Below the pieces are notes generated by a model. It worked only from the letters and a program-made list of their open reading frames with translations. It was not told the origin of the DNA and searched no databases. From NCBI RefSeq assembly GCF_000242875.2, contig NZ_AEXL02000130.1:1-32104 (forward strand): a DNA stretch of 32,104 bases, in the 5' to 3' direction. This document shows positions 21,116-29,597 of the stretch, one piece after another. Each line of letters begins with the position of its first letter. Position 1 is the first letter of the stretch. Source of the DNA: Candidatus Nitrosopumilus salarius BD31 (GTDB taxonomy: Archaea; Thermoproteota; Nitrososphaeria; Nitrososphaerales; Nitrosopumilaceae). The position numbers and the translations under genes are program-made.

Positions 21116-21568
21116 ATGGCAAAGGTATACGATGTACCCGCAGATGTATTGATAGGAAGATTAGCAAGTATTCTAAAGAATGAAGATATCCCTGCACCTT
21201 CTTGGATTCCATTTGTAAAAACTGGAGCTCATGCAGATAAACCACCACAAGATAGAGATTGGTGGCATACTAGATGTGCTTCAATTATGAGAAAAATTTA
21301 CCTTAATGGCCCAATTGGAATTAACGCATTAAGAAATGATTATGGTGGTGGTAAACCATCTGGATATGGTGCAGCCCATCACAAAGACGCTGGTGGCGCA
21401 ATTATCCGTAATGCTATTCAAGGATTAGAAAAACTAGGTTATCTAGAAAAAGTTGAGAAGAAAGGCCGTATCATTTCTAAACAAGGAATGCAAAAACTAG
21501 ATAGATTAGCAACAGATATTCTCAAAGAACTAATTACTGAAAAGCCAGAATTGAAAATATATCGATAG
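21116..21568 (+). CDS. rps19e: Ribosomal protein eS19
   Basis: A 150-residue small-subunit protein. Hallmarks are VYDVPADVLIGRLASILK at the start, PSWIPFVKTGAHADKPPQDRDWW, HTRCASIMRKIYLNGPIGINALR, and the C-terminal winged-helix part ending GRIISKQGMQKLDRLATDI. It is found in archaea and eukaryotes, and is needed late in 30S assembly. The PDCD5-like gene follows after 7 nt, a common archaeal arrangement. Confidence 0.97.
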   Translation: MAKVYDVPADVLIGRLASILKNEDIPAPSWIPFVKTGAHADKPPQDRDWWHTRCASIMRKIYLNGPIGINALRNDYGGGKPSGYGAAHHKDAGGAIIRNAIQGLEKLGYLEKVEKKGRIISKQGMQKLDRLATDILKELITEKPELKIYR

Positions 21569-21575
21569 ATTTGAA

Positions 21576-21857
21576 ATGAGTTTTCCAGAATCTAACGAAC
21601 ACTCTCAGCAGAATTCTAATCATGAACTTGCAGCACAAAAAGAACAAATTCTAAAACAAATTCTTACTCCTGAAGCAAGGCTAAGATTAAACAATATCAA
21701 AATGGTAAAGCCAGAATTATCTGAGCTTGTTGAGCAATATCTGATCGGAATGGCAACCCAAGGAAAAATTCCTGGTCAGATCAACGATGAACAATTAAAG
21801 CAAATATTGCTCTCTACTCAGCAGCCAAAACGCGAATTTAAGATAAATCGAATATAA
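21576..21857 (+). CDS. PDCD5-related DNA-binding protein
   Basis: A 93-residue protein of the TFAR19/PDCD5 family. The conserved helical core EQILKQILTPEARLRLNNIK ... LVEQYLIGMATQGKIPGQIN is complete, and the C-terminus is basic. Family members bind DNA or chaperonins; the archaeal role is not settled. It is co-transcribed with eS19. Confidence 0.93.
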   Translation: MSFPESNEHSQQNSNHELAAQKEQILKQILTPEARLRLNNIKMVKPELSELVEQYLIGMATQGKIPGQINDEQLKQILLSTQQPKREFKINRI

Positions 21858-21897
21858 TCCAAAAAAATTTAATTATGGGAAAAATGTCGGTTAATGC

Positions 21898-22977
21898 ATG
21901 AAAGCCGTTGTATACAATGAATATGCACCAGATGATAATTTTGCTAAAATCCTCAAAGTCCAGGATATAGATGATCCAAAACCAAAATCCGATGAAGTAG
22001 TTTTCAAAGTTAAAGCTGCTGCTCTAAATTATAATGATATATGGGGAATGAGAGGTCAACCAGTTCCTGTTCCATTACCACATGTCTCAGGTTCAGATGC
22101 TGCAGGTGATGTAATTGCAGTTGGTGAAGATGTTAAAAATATCAAAGTTGGAGACAGAGTAGTTTCTCATTCTAACATGTCATGTAGAGTTTGCAAAGCT
22201 TGTACTGACGGTAGAGAATTTGATTGTATTAATAGAATCATTTGGGGATTCCAAACTGGTCCAACTTGGGGAGCTTTTCAAGAAATAACTCACCTGCCAG
22301 AAGTTAACATTGCACAAATTCCAGAAGGAGTTTCATACGATGAAGCAGCTGCTGCATCTATGACTTTGTTAACATCTTGGCACATGTTAGTTGGTAGAGC
22401 CAAAATCACACCAGGGCAAACCGTCTTAATCATGGGTGGTGGTTCAGGAGTAGGTAGTTTTGGTATTCAAATTGCTAAACTTTACAACTGTGATGTAATT
22501 GCAACTGCAAGTCCAGACAAATTAGACAAATGTCTTGAACTTGGTGCCGATTTTGCAGTAGATCATAGAAAAGAAGATTGGCACAAAGAAGTTAGAGCAA
22601 TCTCAAAAGAACTTGCAAAGAAGAAAGGCGAAGCACCAGGAATCGATGTATCATTTGATCATATTGGTGAAACACACTGGAACAAACAACTGACCTTACT
22701 AAAATATGGTGCAACACTTGTTTCATGTGGTGCAACAACTGGATACAATGCACAAACTGATCTAAGACATGTATTCTTTAAAGGAACTAACATCTTAGGT
22801 TCAACACAAGGAACTAAAGCTGAATTAGAACAAGGTCTCTATTGGATGGGTCAAGGTAAAATCAAAGCAGCTATTGATTCAACATACACATTTGAACAAG
22901 CTGCAGAGGCTCATACAAAGATGTTAACTGGAAAAGGTCTCTTTGGTAAAATCTTACTAAAACCAGAGGGCGCTTAG
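21898..22977 (+). CDS. Zinc-type medium-chain dehydrogenase/reductase without the catalytic-zinc Cys
   Basis: A 359-residue MDR-family oxidoreductase. The N-terminal GroES-like part keeps the structural-zinc lobe (Cys in SCRVCKAC ... FDC), while the usual catalytic ligand GxCGTD is replaced by NYNDIWG; a His remains in LPHVSGSD. The Rossmann motif is MGGGSGVGSFGIQIAKL, about residue 179. Loss of catalytic zinc is typical of enoyl-reductase types (quinone, crotonyl-CoA or acryloyl-CoA reductases) rather than alcohol dehydrogenases, so an NAD(P)H-dependent enoyl-CoA reductase is plausible. TTTAATTATG (about 21868-21877) is the likely promoter for a leaderless ATG. The CitE-like gene follows after 7 nt. 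Confidence 0.85.
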   Translation: MKAVVYNEYAPDDNFAKILKVQDIDDPKPKSDEVVFKVKAAALNYNDIWGMRGQPVPVPLPHVSGSDAAGDVIAVGEDVKNIKVGDRVVSHSNMSCRVCKACTDGREFDCINRIIWGFQTGPTWGAFQEITHLPEVNIAQIPEGVSYDEAAAASMTLLTSWHMLVGRAKITPGQTVLIMGGGSGVGSFGIQIAKLYNCDVIATASPDKLDKCLELGADFAVDHRKEDWHKEVRAISKELAKKKGEAPGIDVSFDHIGETHWNKQLTLLKYGATLVSCGATTGYNAQTDLRHVFFKGTNILGSTQGTKAELEQGLYWMGQGKIKAAIDSTYTFEQAAEAHTKMLTGKGLFGKILLKPEGA

Positions 22978-22984
22978 TCATTTA

Positions 22985-23842
22985 ATGACTCAGCTTTTCC
23001 GTAGCCTTATTTTTGTTCCTGGAAATAATTCCAGATTTCTTGAAAAAGCAAAAAAGCTACAAGCTGACATTGTTTGTTTTGATTTGGAAGACTCTGTTCC
23101 AGATAATGAAAAAGCAAATGCTAGAAAACTAATCAAATCTGCATTAAAATCCCGTAAATCCTATGAATCTTCAATTTTTGTTCGTACAAATTCACCTGCA
23201 TCTGGGAAAATCCCATCTGATCTTAAAGAAATAGTTCAAAAAGGTATTGACGGAATTGTGATTCCCAAAGTAAATAACATTAAAGAATTAAAACAAATTG
23301 AAAAAATTTTATCTGGATTAGAAAAAACCAGAAAACTTAAAACAATTCAAATTATTCCCTCCATTGAATCTGCAGAAGGTGTAGTTAACACATTTAGCAT
23401 TGCATCTTTTGGAAAAAGAGTCTCTGCGATAGTTTTTGGTGTTTTTGATCTACTAAATGATTTAGGAGTTGAATATACAAAAGATTCTGAGGGAGCCAAG
23501 TATTCAAGAAGAAAAATTCCAGTTGATGGACATGCTGCCGGTGTTGCCGTGATTGATGCTATTTGGCAGGATCTTAAAGATACTAAAGGATTGGAACAGG
23601 ATTGTAAAATTGGGAAAAGTTTAGGGTATTCTGGGAAAAGTATCATACATCCTGATCAAATTCCTGTCGTTCATAGATTATTTCATCCCAACAAAAGTGA
23701 AATAATGTGGGCTGAAAAAGTATGCAAAACATATCTTGAATCTACAAAGAAGGGCAAAGGAGCTACTACCGTTGATGGAAAAATGATTGATGAGGTACAT
23801 TTCAAACAAGCAAAAGCACTTCTTGAGCTTATAAACTCCTAA
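22985..23842 (+). CDS. HpcH/HpaI-CitE family lyase (malyl-CoA/citramalyl-CoA lyase-like)
   Basis: A 285-residue TIM-barrel protein of the CitE/malyl-CoA lyase family. Motifs are RSLIFVPGNNSRFLEKAKK, ADIVCFDLEDSVPDNEK (metal/substrate acids), SIFVRTNSP (substrate-binding Arg), IIPSIESAEGVVN (metal-binding Glu) and SAIVFGVFDLLNDLGVEY (metal Asp); the C-terminus has GYSGKSIIHPDQI. It should cleave or form a C-C bond of a 2-hydroxyacyl-CoA, or act as a thioesterase. Paired with the reductase upstream, a CoA-based carbon pathway is suggested; the substrate remains open. Confidence 0.9.
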   Translation: MTQLFRSLIFVPGNNSRFLEKAKKLQADIVCFDLEDSVPDNEKANARKLIKSALKSRKSYESSIFVRTNSPASGKIPSDLKEIVQKGIDGIVIPKVNNIKELKQIEKILSGLEKTRKLKTIQIIPSIESAEGVVNTFSIASFGKRVSAIVFGVFDLLNDLGVEYTKDSEGAKYSRRKIPVDGHAAGVAVIDAIWQDLKDTKGLEQDCKIGKSLGYSGKSIIHPDQIPVVHRLFHPNKSEIMWAEKVCKTYLESTKKGKGATTVDGKMIDEVHFKQAKALLELINS

Positions 23843-23859
23843 ATTTCCTGTAGTTAAAT

Positions 23860-24468
23860 CTAAAATCTATCAATAAATGATTTAACACTAGAACTTTTTT
23901 CAAGCATTTTATTTGTTAAAATACCTATTACCCTAGTCTTTTCTTTCTTAATATCTAAATTAATTTCTTGAAAAACACATTGAAGTTTAGAGATCTTCTT
24001 ACTATCACTAAGTACTATTCCAGATTCAATAATCAATCCATTAATAATCATATTTTCAATTTTTCTATATCCCGATGTTTTTGGAACTTCAGATTTCTGA
24101 AGAATTTCTGGAATAGTTAATTCATTTTCTAAAATACAAGAAATGATTTTTCTTGTTTCTAAATCTCCAAATGATTCTAATACTAAATCTCTCAAATTTG
24201 AATTTATTACTTCGATTGAATATTTCTTATCTATTTTTTTTATTTTAATAATTTTTTCAATACACTCTGCTACAAATCTTTTAACATCCAAATTTGAATT
24301 TTTTTCTAAAACTCTTATAAGATTATCAAAATGTTCAATTGATAATTTTATTGACATTCCACTATCTAAAAATAATTCACGTTCAATCTTTTTTAGAACC
24401 TCGGGCTCCATTTTTTTCTTAATTTCTGTGGATAATGTAAATGAAATCAATCTATCAATTCCACTCAT
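23860..24468 (-). CDS. HTH-domain regulator-like protein
   Basis: A 202-residue soluble protein. The N-terminal half (1-100) is charged and helical, and the middle carries a winged-helix signature: DLETRKIISCILENELTIPE, then KSEVPKTSGYRKIENMIINGLI and IESGIVLSDSKKISKLQCVF. The C-terminal part is IDLD-type strand plus VIGILTNKMLEKS. The arrangement matches ArsR/TrmB-like archaeal regulators with an N-terminal extension. It is divergent from a receiver-domain gene 58 bp away and may work with it. Target unknown. Confidence 0.65.
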   Translation of the reverse strand: MSGIDRLISFTLSTEIKKKMEPEVLKKIERELFLDSGMSIKLSIEHFDNLIRVLEKNSNLDVKRFVAECIEKIIKIKKIDKKYSIEVINSNLRDLVLESFGDLETRKIISCILENELTIPEILQKSEVPKTSGYRKIENMIINGLIIESGIVLSDSKKISKLQCVFQEINLDIKKEKTRVIGILTNKMLEKSSSVKSFIDRF

Positions 24469-24526
24469 GTAAAAATTCTAAATAATGCAAAATATTAAAG
24501 CACTGTTTTACATACTGTGACTAGAG

Positions 24527-24877
24527 ATGCCCAAATCGGTAATAGTAATAGATGATGATGAAGATACAGTAAGATTATTCAGTGAATTTCTTCAAGAACA
24601 TGGAGTTAATGTTGTTGGTAGTGGGTTTGATGGAATTTCCGCAGTTAAATTATTTCAAGAAACAAAACCTGATGTTATTCTCATTGATCTTAACATGCCT
24701 AATGGTAGTGGATTCTATGCTATTAAAAAAATTCAAGAGATAAATCCAAATGCACGGATCATTGCAGTTAGTGCAGATGGAAGCTATTCCACTGAAGAAA
24801 AGTTGGATAAGCTAAACATTCCTTTAATTCAAAAACCATTCAAAATGGATCAAGTCATTTCCACGATTGAATCTTAA
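24527..24877 (+). CDS. CheY-like single-domain response regulator
   Basis: A 116-residue receiver domain. The phospho-acceptor is Asp54 (LIDLNMPNGSG), with acidic pocket Asp10/Asp11, the switch Ser82 (AVSADG) and Lys103 (QKPF). No output domain follows, so it must act by contacting a partner such as a kinase or the adjacent HTH protein. AATATTAAAG (about 24490-24499) is the likely promoter element, giving an almost leaderless message. Confidence 0.95.
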   Translation: MPKSVIVIDDDEDTVRLFSEFLQEHGVNVVGSGFDGISAVKLFQETKPDVILIDLNMPNGSGFYAIKKIQEINPNARIIAVSADGSYSTEEKLDKLNIPLIQKPFKMDQVISTIES

Positions 24878-24941
24878 TTCCCATTTTTGGGAACTTTAAC
24901 ATATTGTTATATTCTCATCTTCATACAAGTAATTAGTTAAA

Positions 24942-25085
24942 ATGAGTAAACGTGTAACAATAATGATTGATGATGATCTTGATAAAAAACTTCGACTTCG
25001 TCAAGCAAAACTGATTCAAACAGAACAAACATCTTATAGTTATTCTAAAGTCTTAAACGAAACACTTCGTAAAACTCTGAAATAA
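24942..25085 (+). CDS. Small ribbon-helix-helix protein
   Basis: A 47-residue protein starting MSKRVTIMIDDDLDKKLRLR. The short beta strand RVTIMIDDDLDKKLR and a second helix SYSKVLNETLRKTLK are the ribbon-helix-helix pattern of CopG/Arc-type DNA-binding dimers. A TATA-like TTGTTATATTC (24904-24914) lies about 33 nt before the ATG. No toxin partner is seen beside it, so a plain regulator is more likely than an antitoxin. Confidence 0.72.
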   Translation: MSKRVTIMIDDDLDKKLRLRQAKLIQTEQTSYSYSKVLNETLRKTLK

Positions 25086-25156
25086 TTATAGTTAATCAAA
25101 CATCTATCTTTTCGAATAGGTTAAAGTCGATGAATTTTAATTAAATTATAGTAAAA

Positions 25157-25861
25157 ATGGTTAACCTGCTAGATCCTTCAAATGTAATTACTAGAATGTT
25201 TAATGCTGGAAAATATGATGAAATGTACGCTTATTGTAAATCTTTACTTGAAAAAATCCCAAATGATATGGTTGCACTTCAAAATATTTCACTATCTCTG
25301 ATTTATCTGAAAAAATATCCAGAGGCTATTGTTTATTGTGATAAAGTTCTAGAAATCAAAAACTTGGATACTTATGCGCTAAAAAATAAAATTTATGCTC
25401 TTGAAAGTATGAAACAATATGAACAAGTTTTAGAGTTATGCGATAAATTACTTTTGAGTAATTCTAAAGATTTATGGGCTCTAAACAGTATGGGGTTGTC
25501 TTTAAATGAATTAAATCGTCATGAGGATGCTATTGAATATTATGATACTGTTCTTTCAATTGATACTAATGATGTAACTGCTTTGATGAATAAAGCAATT
25601 TCTCTTAGTCATTTAGGAAATTATCAAGATGCACTAATCTATTATGATAAAGCCCAAATGATTGATCCAAATTTGAAAGAAATACCTATTGCTAAATCTC
25701 ACATATATGAAAAATTGAATTTAAAAGATGATGCATTTTTAGCTGCTCAAGGAGTTCTTAACAAAGATATGGAAAAAATAAAAATTGATGCTAAAAAAAA
25801 CAAATGCTCTGTTTTTCATCAATTTTGTAATGACGAATTTAAACATCTTAGTTCTAAATAA
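25157..25861 (+). CDS. Tetratricopeptide-repeat protein
   Basis: A 234-residue protein composed of about five to six TPR units of 34 residues, e.g. VALQNISLSLIYLKKYPEAI, WALNSMGLSLNELNRHEDAI and ALMNKAISLSHLGNYQDALI, each with the W/L-G-Y-A-P-type spacing. The C-terminal tail has two cysteines (KCSVFHQFC). TPR arrays are protein-binding scaffolds; the partner is unknown. It is not obviously in an operon with the ribbon-helix-helix gene or the riboflavin genes. Confidence 0.9.
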   Translation: MVNLLDPSNVITRMFNAGKYDEMYAYCKSLLEKIPNDMVALQNISLSLIYLKKYPEAIVYCDKVLEIKNLDTYALKNKIYALESMKQYEQVLELCDKLLLSNSKDLWALNSMGLSLNELNRHEDAIEYYDTVLSIDTNDVTALMNKAISLSHLGNYQDALIYYDKAQMIDPNLKEIPIAKSHIYEKLNLKDDAFLAAQGVLNKDMEKIKIDAKKNKCSVFHQFCNDEFKHLSSK

Positions 25862-25916
25862 TTAAGATTGATATTGAACTAAATCATTTTATAGAAAAGA
25901 ATTTGTAATTAATTTG

Positions 25917-26501
25917 ATGTTTACCGGAATTGTTGAAGGTGTTGGAAGTGTAGAAAATATTTCCAAAAATACCAAAAACAGAAGTGCAATTCAAATGACT
26001 GTGAATCTTGGAAAACATTCAAAAGGATTGAAAATTGGTCAAAGTGTAGCTCTTAATGGAGTATGTCTTACTGCAACAAAAATTTCTAATTCCAGTTGTA
26101 TTTTTGAGATGATAGAGGAAACTACAAAAAAAACAGATCTTGGAAATCTCAAGGTTGGAGGAATTGTGAATATTGAACGAAGTTTAAAAGTGGGTCAACG
26201 ACTTGAAGGACATTTTGTTTTAGGCCATGTAGATGGTGTGGCAATAATTAAAAAAATTCTTAAAAAACCTAAAGAAGTTCAAGTTTGGTTTGAAATTCCT
26301 AAAAATTTATCAAAGTATGTAGTGAAAAAAGGTTCTATCGCTTTAGATGGAATCAGTTTGACAGTTGTTGATGTTAAAAAGAATCTCGCATCAGTTTCTT
26401 TAATTCCTCATACGATTGAGGTTACAAATTTTCATACAAAAAAGCCAGGCGACAAACTTAATATTGAAACTGACATTCTTGGAAAATACATTCTAAAATA
26501 A
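25917..26501 (+). CDS. ribE: Riboflavin synthase (bacterial-type, alpha subunit fold)
   Basis: A 194-residue lumazine-binding protein that dismutates two 6,7-dimethyl-8-ribityllumazine molecules to riboflavin. It has two tandem barrels, each with its signature: MFTGIVEGVGSV ... VALNGVCLT (first) and GHFVLGHVDG ... IALDGISLTVVDV (second), ending IPHTIEVTNF. The ATG at 25917 is the family start; a TTG 3 nt earlier is in frame and not used. TTTTATAG (about 25887-25894) is the TATA box, placing transcription at the ATG. Many archaea use a different, RibH-related riboflavin synthase, so this is the bacterial type. Confidence 0.95.
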   Translation: MFTGIVEGVGSVENISKNTKNRSAIQMTVNLGKHSKGLKIGQSVALNGVCLTATKISNSSCIFEMIEETTKKTDLGNLKVGGIVNIERSLKVGQRLEGHFVLGHVDGVAIIKKILKKPKEVQVWFEIPKNLSKYVVKKGSIALDGISLTVVDVKKNLASVSLIPHTIEVTNFHTKKPGDKLNIETDILGKYILK

Positions 26502-26580
26502 AATCAATTATCTACTATTATAGTGGTAATTACCAATTTTTTAGTAAACTTTATAATTGGATTATCGCGATTTTTTCTAT

Positions 26581-27246
26581 ATGTCATTAGAATCTGCGTT
26601 ACAGTCCCTAAAACGTGGAGAGTTTGTCTTATTGTTTGATTCAGCTGGACGAGAAAATGAAATTGATATGGTTGTAGCTGCGGAATTTGTTACACCAGAA
26701 CATGTTGCCAGGATGCGTCAACATGCAGGCGGCTTGCTGTGTATTGCAATTGATAATAATTTTGCAACATCTCTTGATTTGAGGTATATGCATGAAATTC
26801 TAGCTGATTCATCCATCTCAAATAAGGATATGATAATGGGTTTGGCCCCATACGGTGATCATCCTACTTTTTCATTGTCTGTAAATCATTATCAAACTTA
26901 TACAGGAATTACTGACAAAGATAGAGCATTAACAATTAGCGAAATGGCTAAAATCTATAACGTTGAAAACAAACAGAAAAAATTCGCCTCATCTTTTAAG
27001 ACCCCTGGTCATGTTCCATTATTGATAGCATCCAAAGGATTGTTAGCAGCACGTCAAGGACATACTGAGATGTCTGTTTATTTAGCACAAATCGCGGGTT
27101 TGACACCTGTAACAGCAATTTGTGAAATGATGGATGCTGAAACATATGCCGCTCTATCAGTTGATAAAGCAGAAAAATTTGCAAAACAAAATGGCATTCC
27201 ATTAATTGATGGAAAAGAGCTTTTAGAATACGCTAAGGTGAATTAG
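26581..27246 (+). CDS. ribB: 3,4-dihydroxy-2-butanone-4-phosphate synthase
   Basis: A 221-residue RibB that makes the four-carbon unit of riboflavin from ribulose 5-phosphate. Key blocks are VLLFDSAGRENEIDMVVAAE (metal and substrate acids), RQHAGGLLCIAID, FSLSVNHYQTYTGITDKDRA, and RQGHTEMSVYLAQIAGLTPV with the catalytic RxGHTE. The reading extends upstream to 26557, but TTTATAATTG (about 26548-26557) is the promoter and the ATG at 26581 is correctly spaced from it. RibH follows after 2 nt. Confidence 0.96.
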   Translation: MSLESALQSLKRGEFVLLFDSAGRENEIDMVVAAEFVTPEHVARMRQHAGGLLCIAIDNNFATSLDLRYMHEILADSSISNKDMIMGLAPYGDHPTFSLSVNHYQTYTGITDKDRALTISEMAKIYNVENKQKKFASSFKTPGHVPLLIASKGLLAARQGHTEMSVYLAQIAGLTPVTAICEMMDAETYAALSVDKAEKFAKQNGIPLIDGKELLEYAKVN

Positions 27247-27248
27247 TA

Positions 27249-27665
27249 TTGAATATTGCAATAGTGGTTTCGGAATTCAATGAAGAAATTACATCTAGAA
27301 TGCTTGCTGTGGCTCAAGAAAAAGCGACATCACTTAAATTAAAAATCTCTTACACATGTATGGTTCCAGGCGCCTATGATATGCCTATAGTCGTAGATAC
27401 ACTATTGAAAAAAAAAGATGTTGATGCTGTAGTTACACTAGGTGCTATAATCAAAGGGCAAACAAAACATGATGAAGTAATATCTCACTCTGCAGCAAAA
27501 TCCCTCACAGATTTATCACTAAAACACCAAAAGCCTGTATCTTTGGGAATTTCTGGTCCTGGAATGCAGGAAAAGCATGCTATTGCTAGAATAAGACCTG
27601 TTGCTGAACGTGCTGTAGAGGCAGTTGTAAAAATCTCTGATGAACTAAAAAGGATTCAAAAATGA
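27249..27665 (+). CDS. ribH: 6,7-dimethyl-8-ribityllumazine synthase
   Basis: A 138-residue RibH condensing the RibB product with 5-amino-6-ribitylaminouracil. Conserved parts are IAIVVSEFNEEITSRML, VPGAYDMPI, TLGAIIKGQTKHDEVISHSA (catalytic His in the TKHD(E) region) and KPVSLGISGPGM. The length fits the short archaeal form. The start is TTG 27249, two bases after ribB. The stop overlaps the next start in an ATGA arrangement, so translation is coupled. Confidence 0.95.
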   Translation: MNIAIVVSEFNEEITSRMLAVAQEKATSLKLKISYTCMVPGAYDMPIVVDTLLKKKDVDAVVTLGAIIKGQTKHDEVISHSAAKSLTDLSLKHQKPVSLGISGPGMQEKHAIARIRPVAERAVEAVVKISDELKRIQK

Positions 27666-28413
27666 TTCAACTTAGCATCTTAAAAATTACTGAGTATGGT
27701 CCTTGGACATTAACATTAGGTAGTGACAGAGAGCATGAATTACAAATACTCCAAGCCTCACTTTACAAAGAAGTACAAAAATTATTTTCTGAAAAAAACT
27801 GTATAGTTTTTCTTAATCGTGCAGATGAATTCTTTGTAGTTTCAAATGGACTTGAATTAGAAGATCATATTCAAATCCAAAAAACACTTGAAAAATTATT
27901 TGATATCCGTCTAACCATTTCAATTGGTTATGGAGAATCCCCATTTGAAGCGAATTTGAAGGCGTATGAAGGAAAAAAAATAAAATTATACTAAATTCGG
28001 AACACAATATTTTTGGTTTTGTTAATGGAAAATCTGATTCTAAAGTATCTATCATGCATTTAGATGTTGATGATCTCACCTCAAAAAGAAAAACTAGTTC
28101 TCCATATGAAATTTCATCTATAATTTTTGAATTGTATTCAAAAATGGCAAAATTTTTTCTAGAAAGAAACTCACTAACATTTTTCATGGGTGGTGATAAC
28201 TTCATGGTTGTCTCAAATGATGATGCAAAAAATTCCGTACAGAATTTTATTGACATAGTAAAGAAAGATGACAAAATTTCTTTGAATTGTGGAATCGGTA
28301 ATGGTAATTCTGGTAGAGAAGCTGTAAAATTAGCCACAAAATCTCTTGACACTATACGAGAAATTCGAGATTCCGGGAAAGAAAAACCTGAAGTTTATGA
28401 ATTATCATGTTAA
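27662..28413 (+). pseudogene. arfA: GTP cyclohydrolase III, split by a frameshift at A8
   Basis: GTP cyclohydrolase III starts archaeal riboflavin and F420 synthesis by converting GTP to a formamidopyrimidine nucleotide. The 5' part (27662-27994) starts MIQLSILKITEYGPWTLTLG and the 3' part continues in the frame of ATG 28054 with HLDVDDLTSKRKTSSPYEIS and FFMGGDNFMVVSNDDAK; both match the two halves of the enzyme. The frame breaks at eight A at 27973-27980. One more A, or one -1 slip there, gives an uninterrupted protein of about 250 residues (the normal length), reading ...AYEGKKNKIILNSEHNIFGF. Either a sequencing error, slippage or programmed frameshifting, or a real mutation. Flanking gene overlaps (4 nt with ribH, 7 nt with the next gene) argue for a working gene. 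Confidence 0.85.
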
Positions 28414-29597
28414 TAAAAAATATCAGCGTATTATCAGGCTCAGATTTAGATTTCATTCCAAGTACCAATGTGCAAATTCAAAATAAAAAATTCAAAAGAA
28501 TTCAGTCGAAAACTACATCAAATAATAAAGAAGAATCTATTGATTGTGAAGGTCTTTTACTAATCCCTGGATTTATTAATGCTCATACACACATTGGAGA
28601 TTCAATTGGAAAAGATGTTACACTTGACAGCAGTGTAGATAAAAAAATACATCCTGTCTTTGGAGCCAAATCAAAAATTCTGAAAAATACTTCTCAAGAA
28701 AATTTAGCCAATTTTATGAAAAATACGTGCTACTCCATGATTAAAAAGGGAATTACCACTTTTGCTGATTTCAGAGAAGGAGGATTGGATGGTGTTATTT
28801 TACTCCAAAAAGTACTATCTGATATGCCTTTACGCTCAATAATTTTAGGTAGAATAGAATATTATCAAGGCTCTTTAGAAATTAAAAAAAATACTCCGTT
28901 TCCCAAATCAAAAATTCATGAACTTACCGCATTACTCAAAAAATGTGACGGTATTGGAATTAGTGGTGCAAATGAAAATAGTACTTCTGTATTAAATTAT
29001 TATTCAAAAACCACAAAAATTCGAGCTATTCATTCATCTGAAACTAAACAAAGTACCACCAAATCAAAGAAAATCACAGGAAAATCTGAAACTACTAGGG
29101 CTTTATCTCTAAAACCTGATTTTCTAGTTCATATGACTTATGCCACAAAAAGTGACCTGATTGCTGCCGCAAAAACAACTAGAGGAATTGTAATCTGTCC
29201 AAGAGCTAATTCATCATTAGCTGAAGGAATTCCCGATATAGAATTAATGCAAAAGGCAGGATGTACGATAGCTTTAGGCACAGATAACGTCATGATAAAT
29301 TCTCCTGACATGTTCAGAGAGATGGATTTTATTTGGAAAACAACAATGGGTATTAATAAAAAAAGAATAGATCCAAAAGAAATTCTTAAAATGGCTACTG
29401 TAAATGGTGGAAAAATTTTGAATAAAGATATTGGAATAATTCAATGCGGAAAAATTGCTGATTGTATTTTTCTTGATAAACACGCATTAGATTTAGAACC
29501 TATGCATAATCCATATGCATCAATTGTTCATAGAGCATCTGAATCTACAATTAAAGCAGTAATGATTGGAGGAGAAATCATTCATGGAAAAATCTAA
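28407..29597 (+). CDS. Amidohydrolase/deaminase in the riboflavin operon
   Basis: A 396-residue metal-dependent amidohydrolase of the cytosine-deaminase/TRZ-ATZ/SAH-deaminase type. Metal and catalytic residues are all present: His60 and His62 (NAHTH), His209, Glu212 (IHSSET), His242 (LVHMTY) and Asp293 (LGTDN). It overlaps GTP cyclohydrolase III by 7 nt and the reductase gene by 14 nt, so it is firmly part of the pathway unit. The archaeal pathway needs hydrolysis of the formamide made by GTP cyclohydrolase III and deamination of the diaminopyrimidine; no gene for either is otherwise visible here. The fold favours the deaminase. This is inference from context. Confidence 0.85.
   Translation: MLIKNISVLSGSDLDFIPSTNVQIQNKKFKRIQSKTTSNNKEESIDCEGLLLIPGFINAHTHIGDSIGKDVTLDSSVDKKIHPVFGAKSKILKNTSQENLANFMKNTCYSMIKKGITTFADFREGGLDGVILLQKVLSDMPLRSIILGRIEYYQGSLEIKKNTPFPKSKIHELTALLKKCDGIGISGANENSTSVLNYYSKTTKIRAIHSSETKQSTTKSKKITGKSETTRALSLKPDFLVHMTYATKSDLIAAAKTTRGIVICPRANSSLAEGIPDIELMQKAGCTIALGTDNVMINSPDMFREMDFIWKTTMGINKKRIDPKEILKMATVNGGKILNKDIGIIQCGKIADCIFLDKHALDLEPMHNPYASIVHRASESTIKAVMIGGEIIHGKI

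Noticed and set aside
22976-22990. 15-bp palindrome AGTCATT-T-AATGACT between the dehydrogenase stop and the lyase start
   Set aside because: It overlaps the stop and start codons inside an evident operon with no promoter, so it is probably chance.
24942-25085. Toxin-antitoxin module based on the ribbon-helix-helix protein
   Set aside because: No short toxin-like gene lies on either side; neighbours are a receiver protein and a TPR protein.
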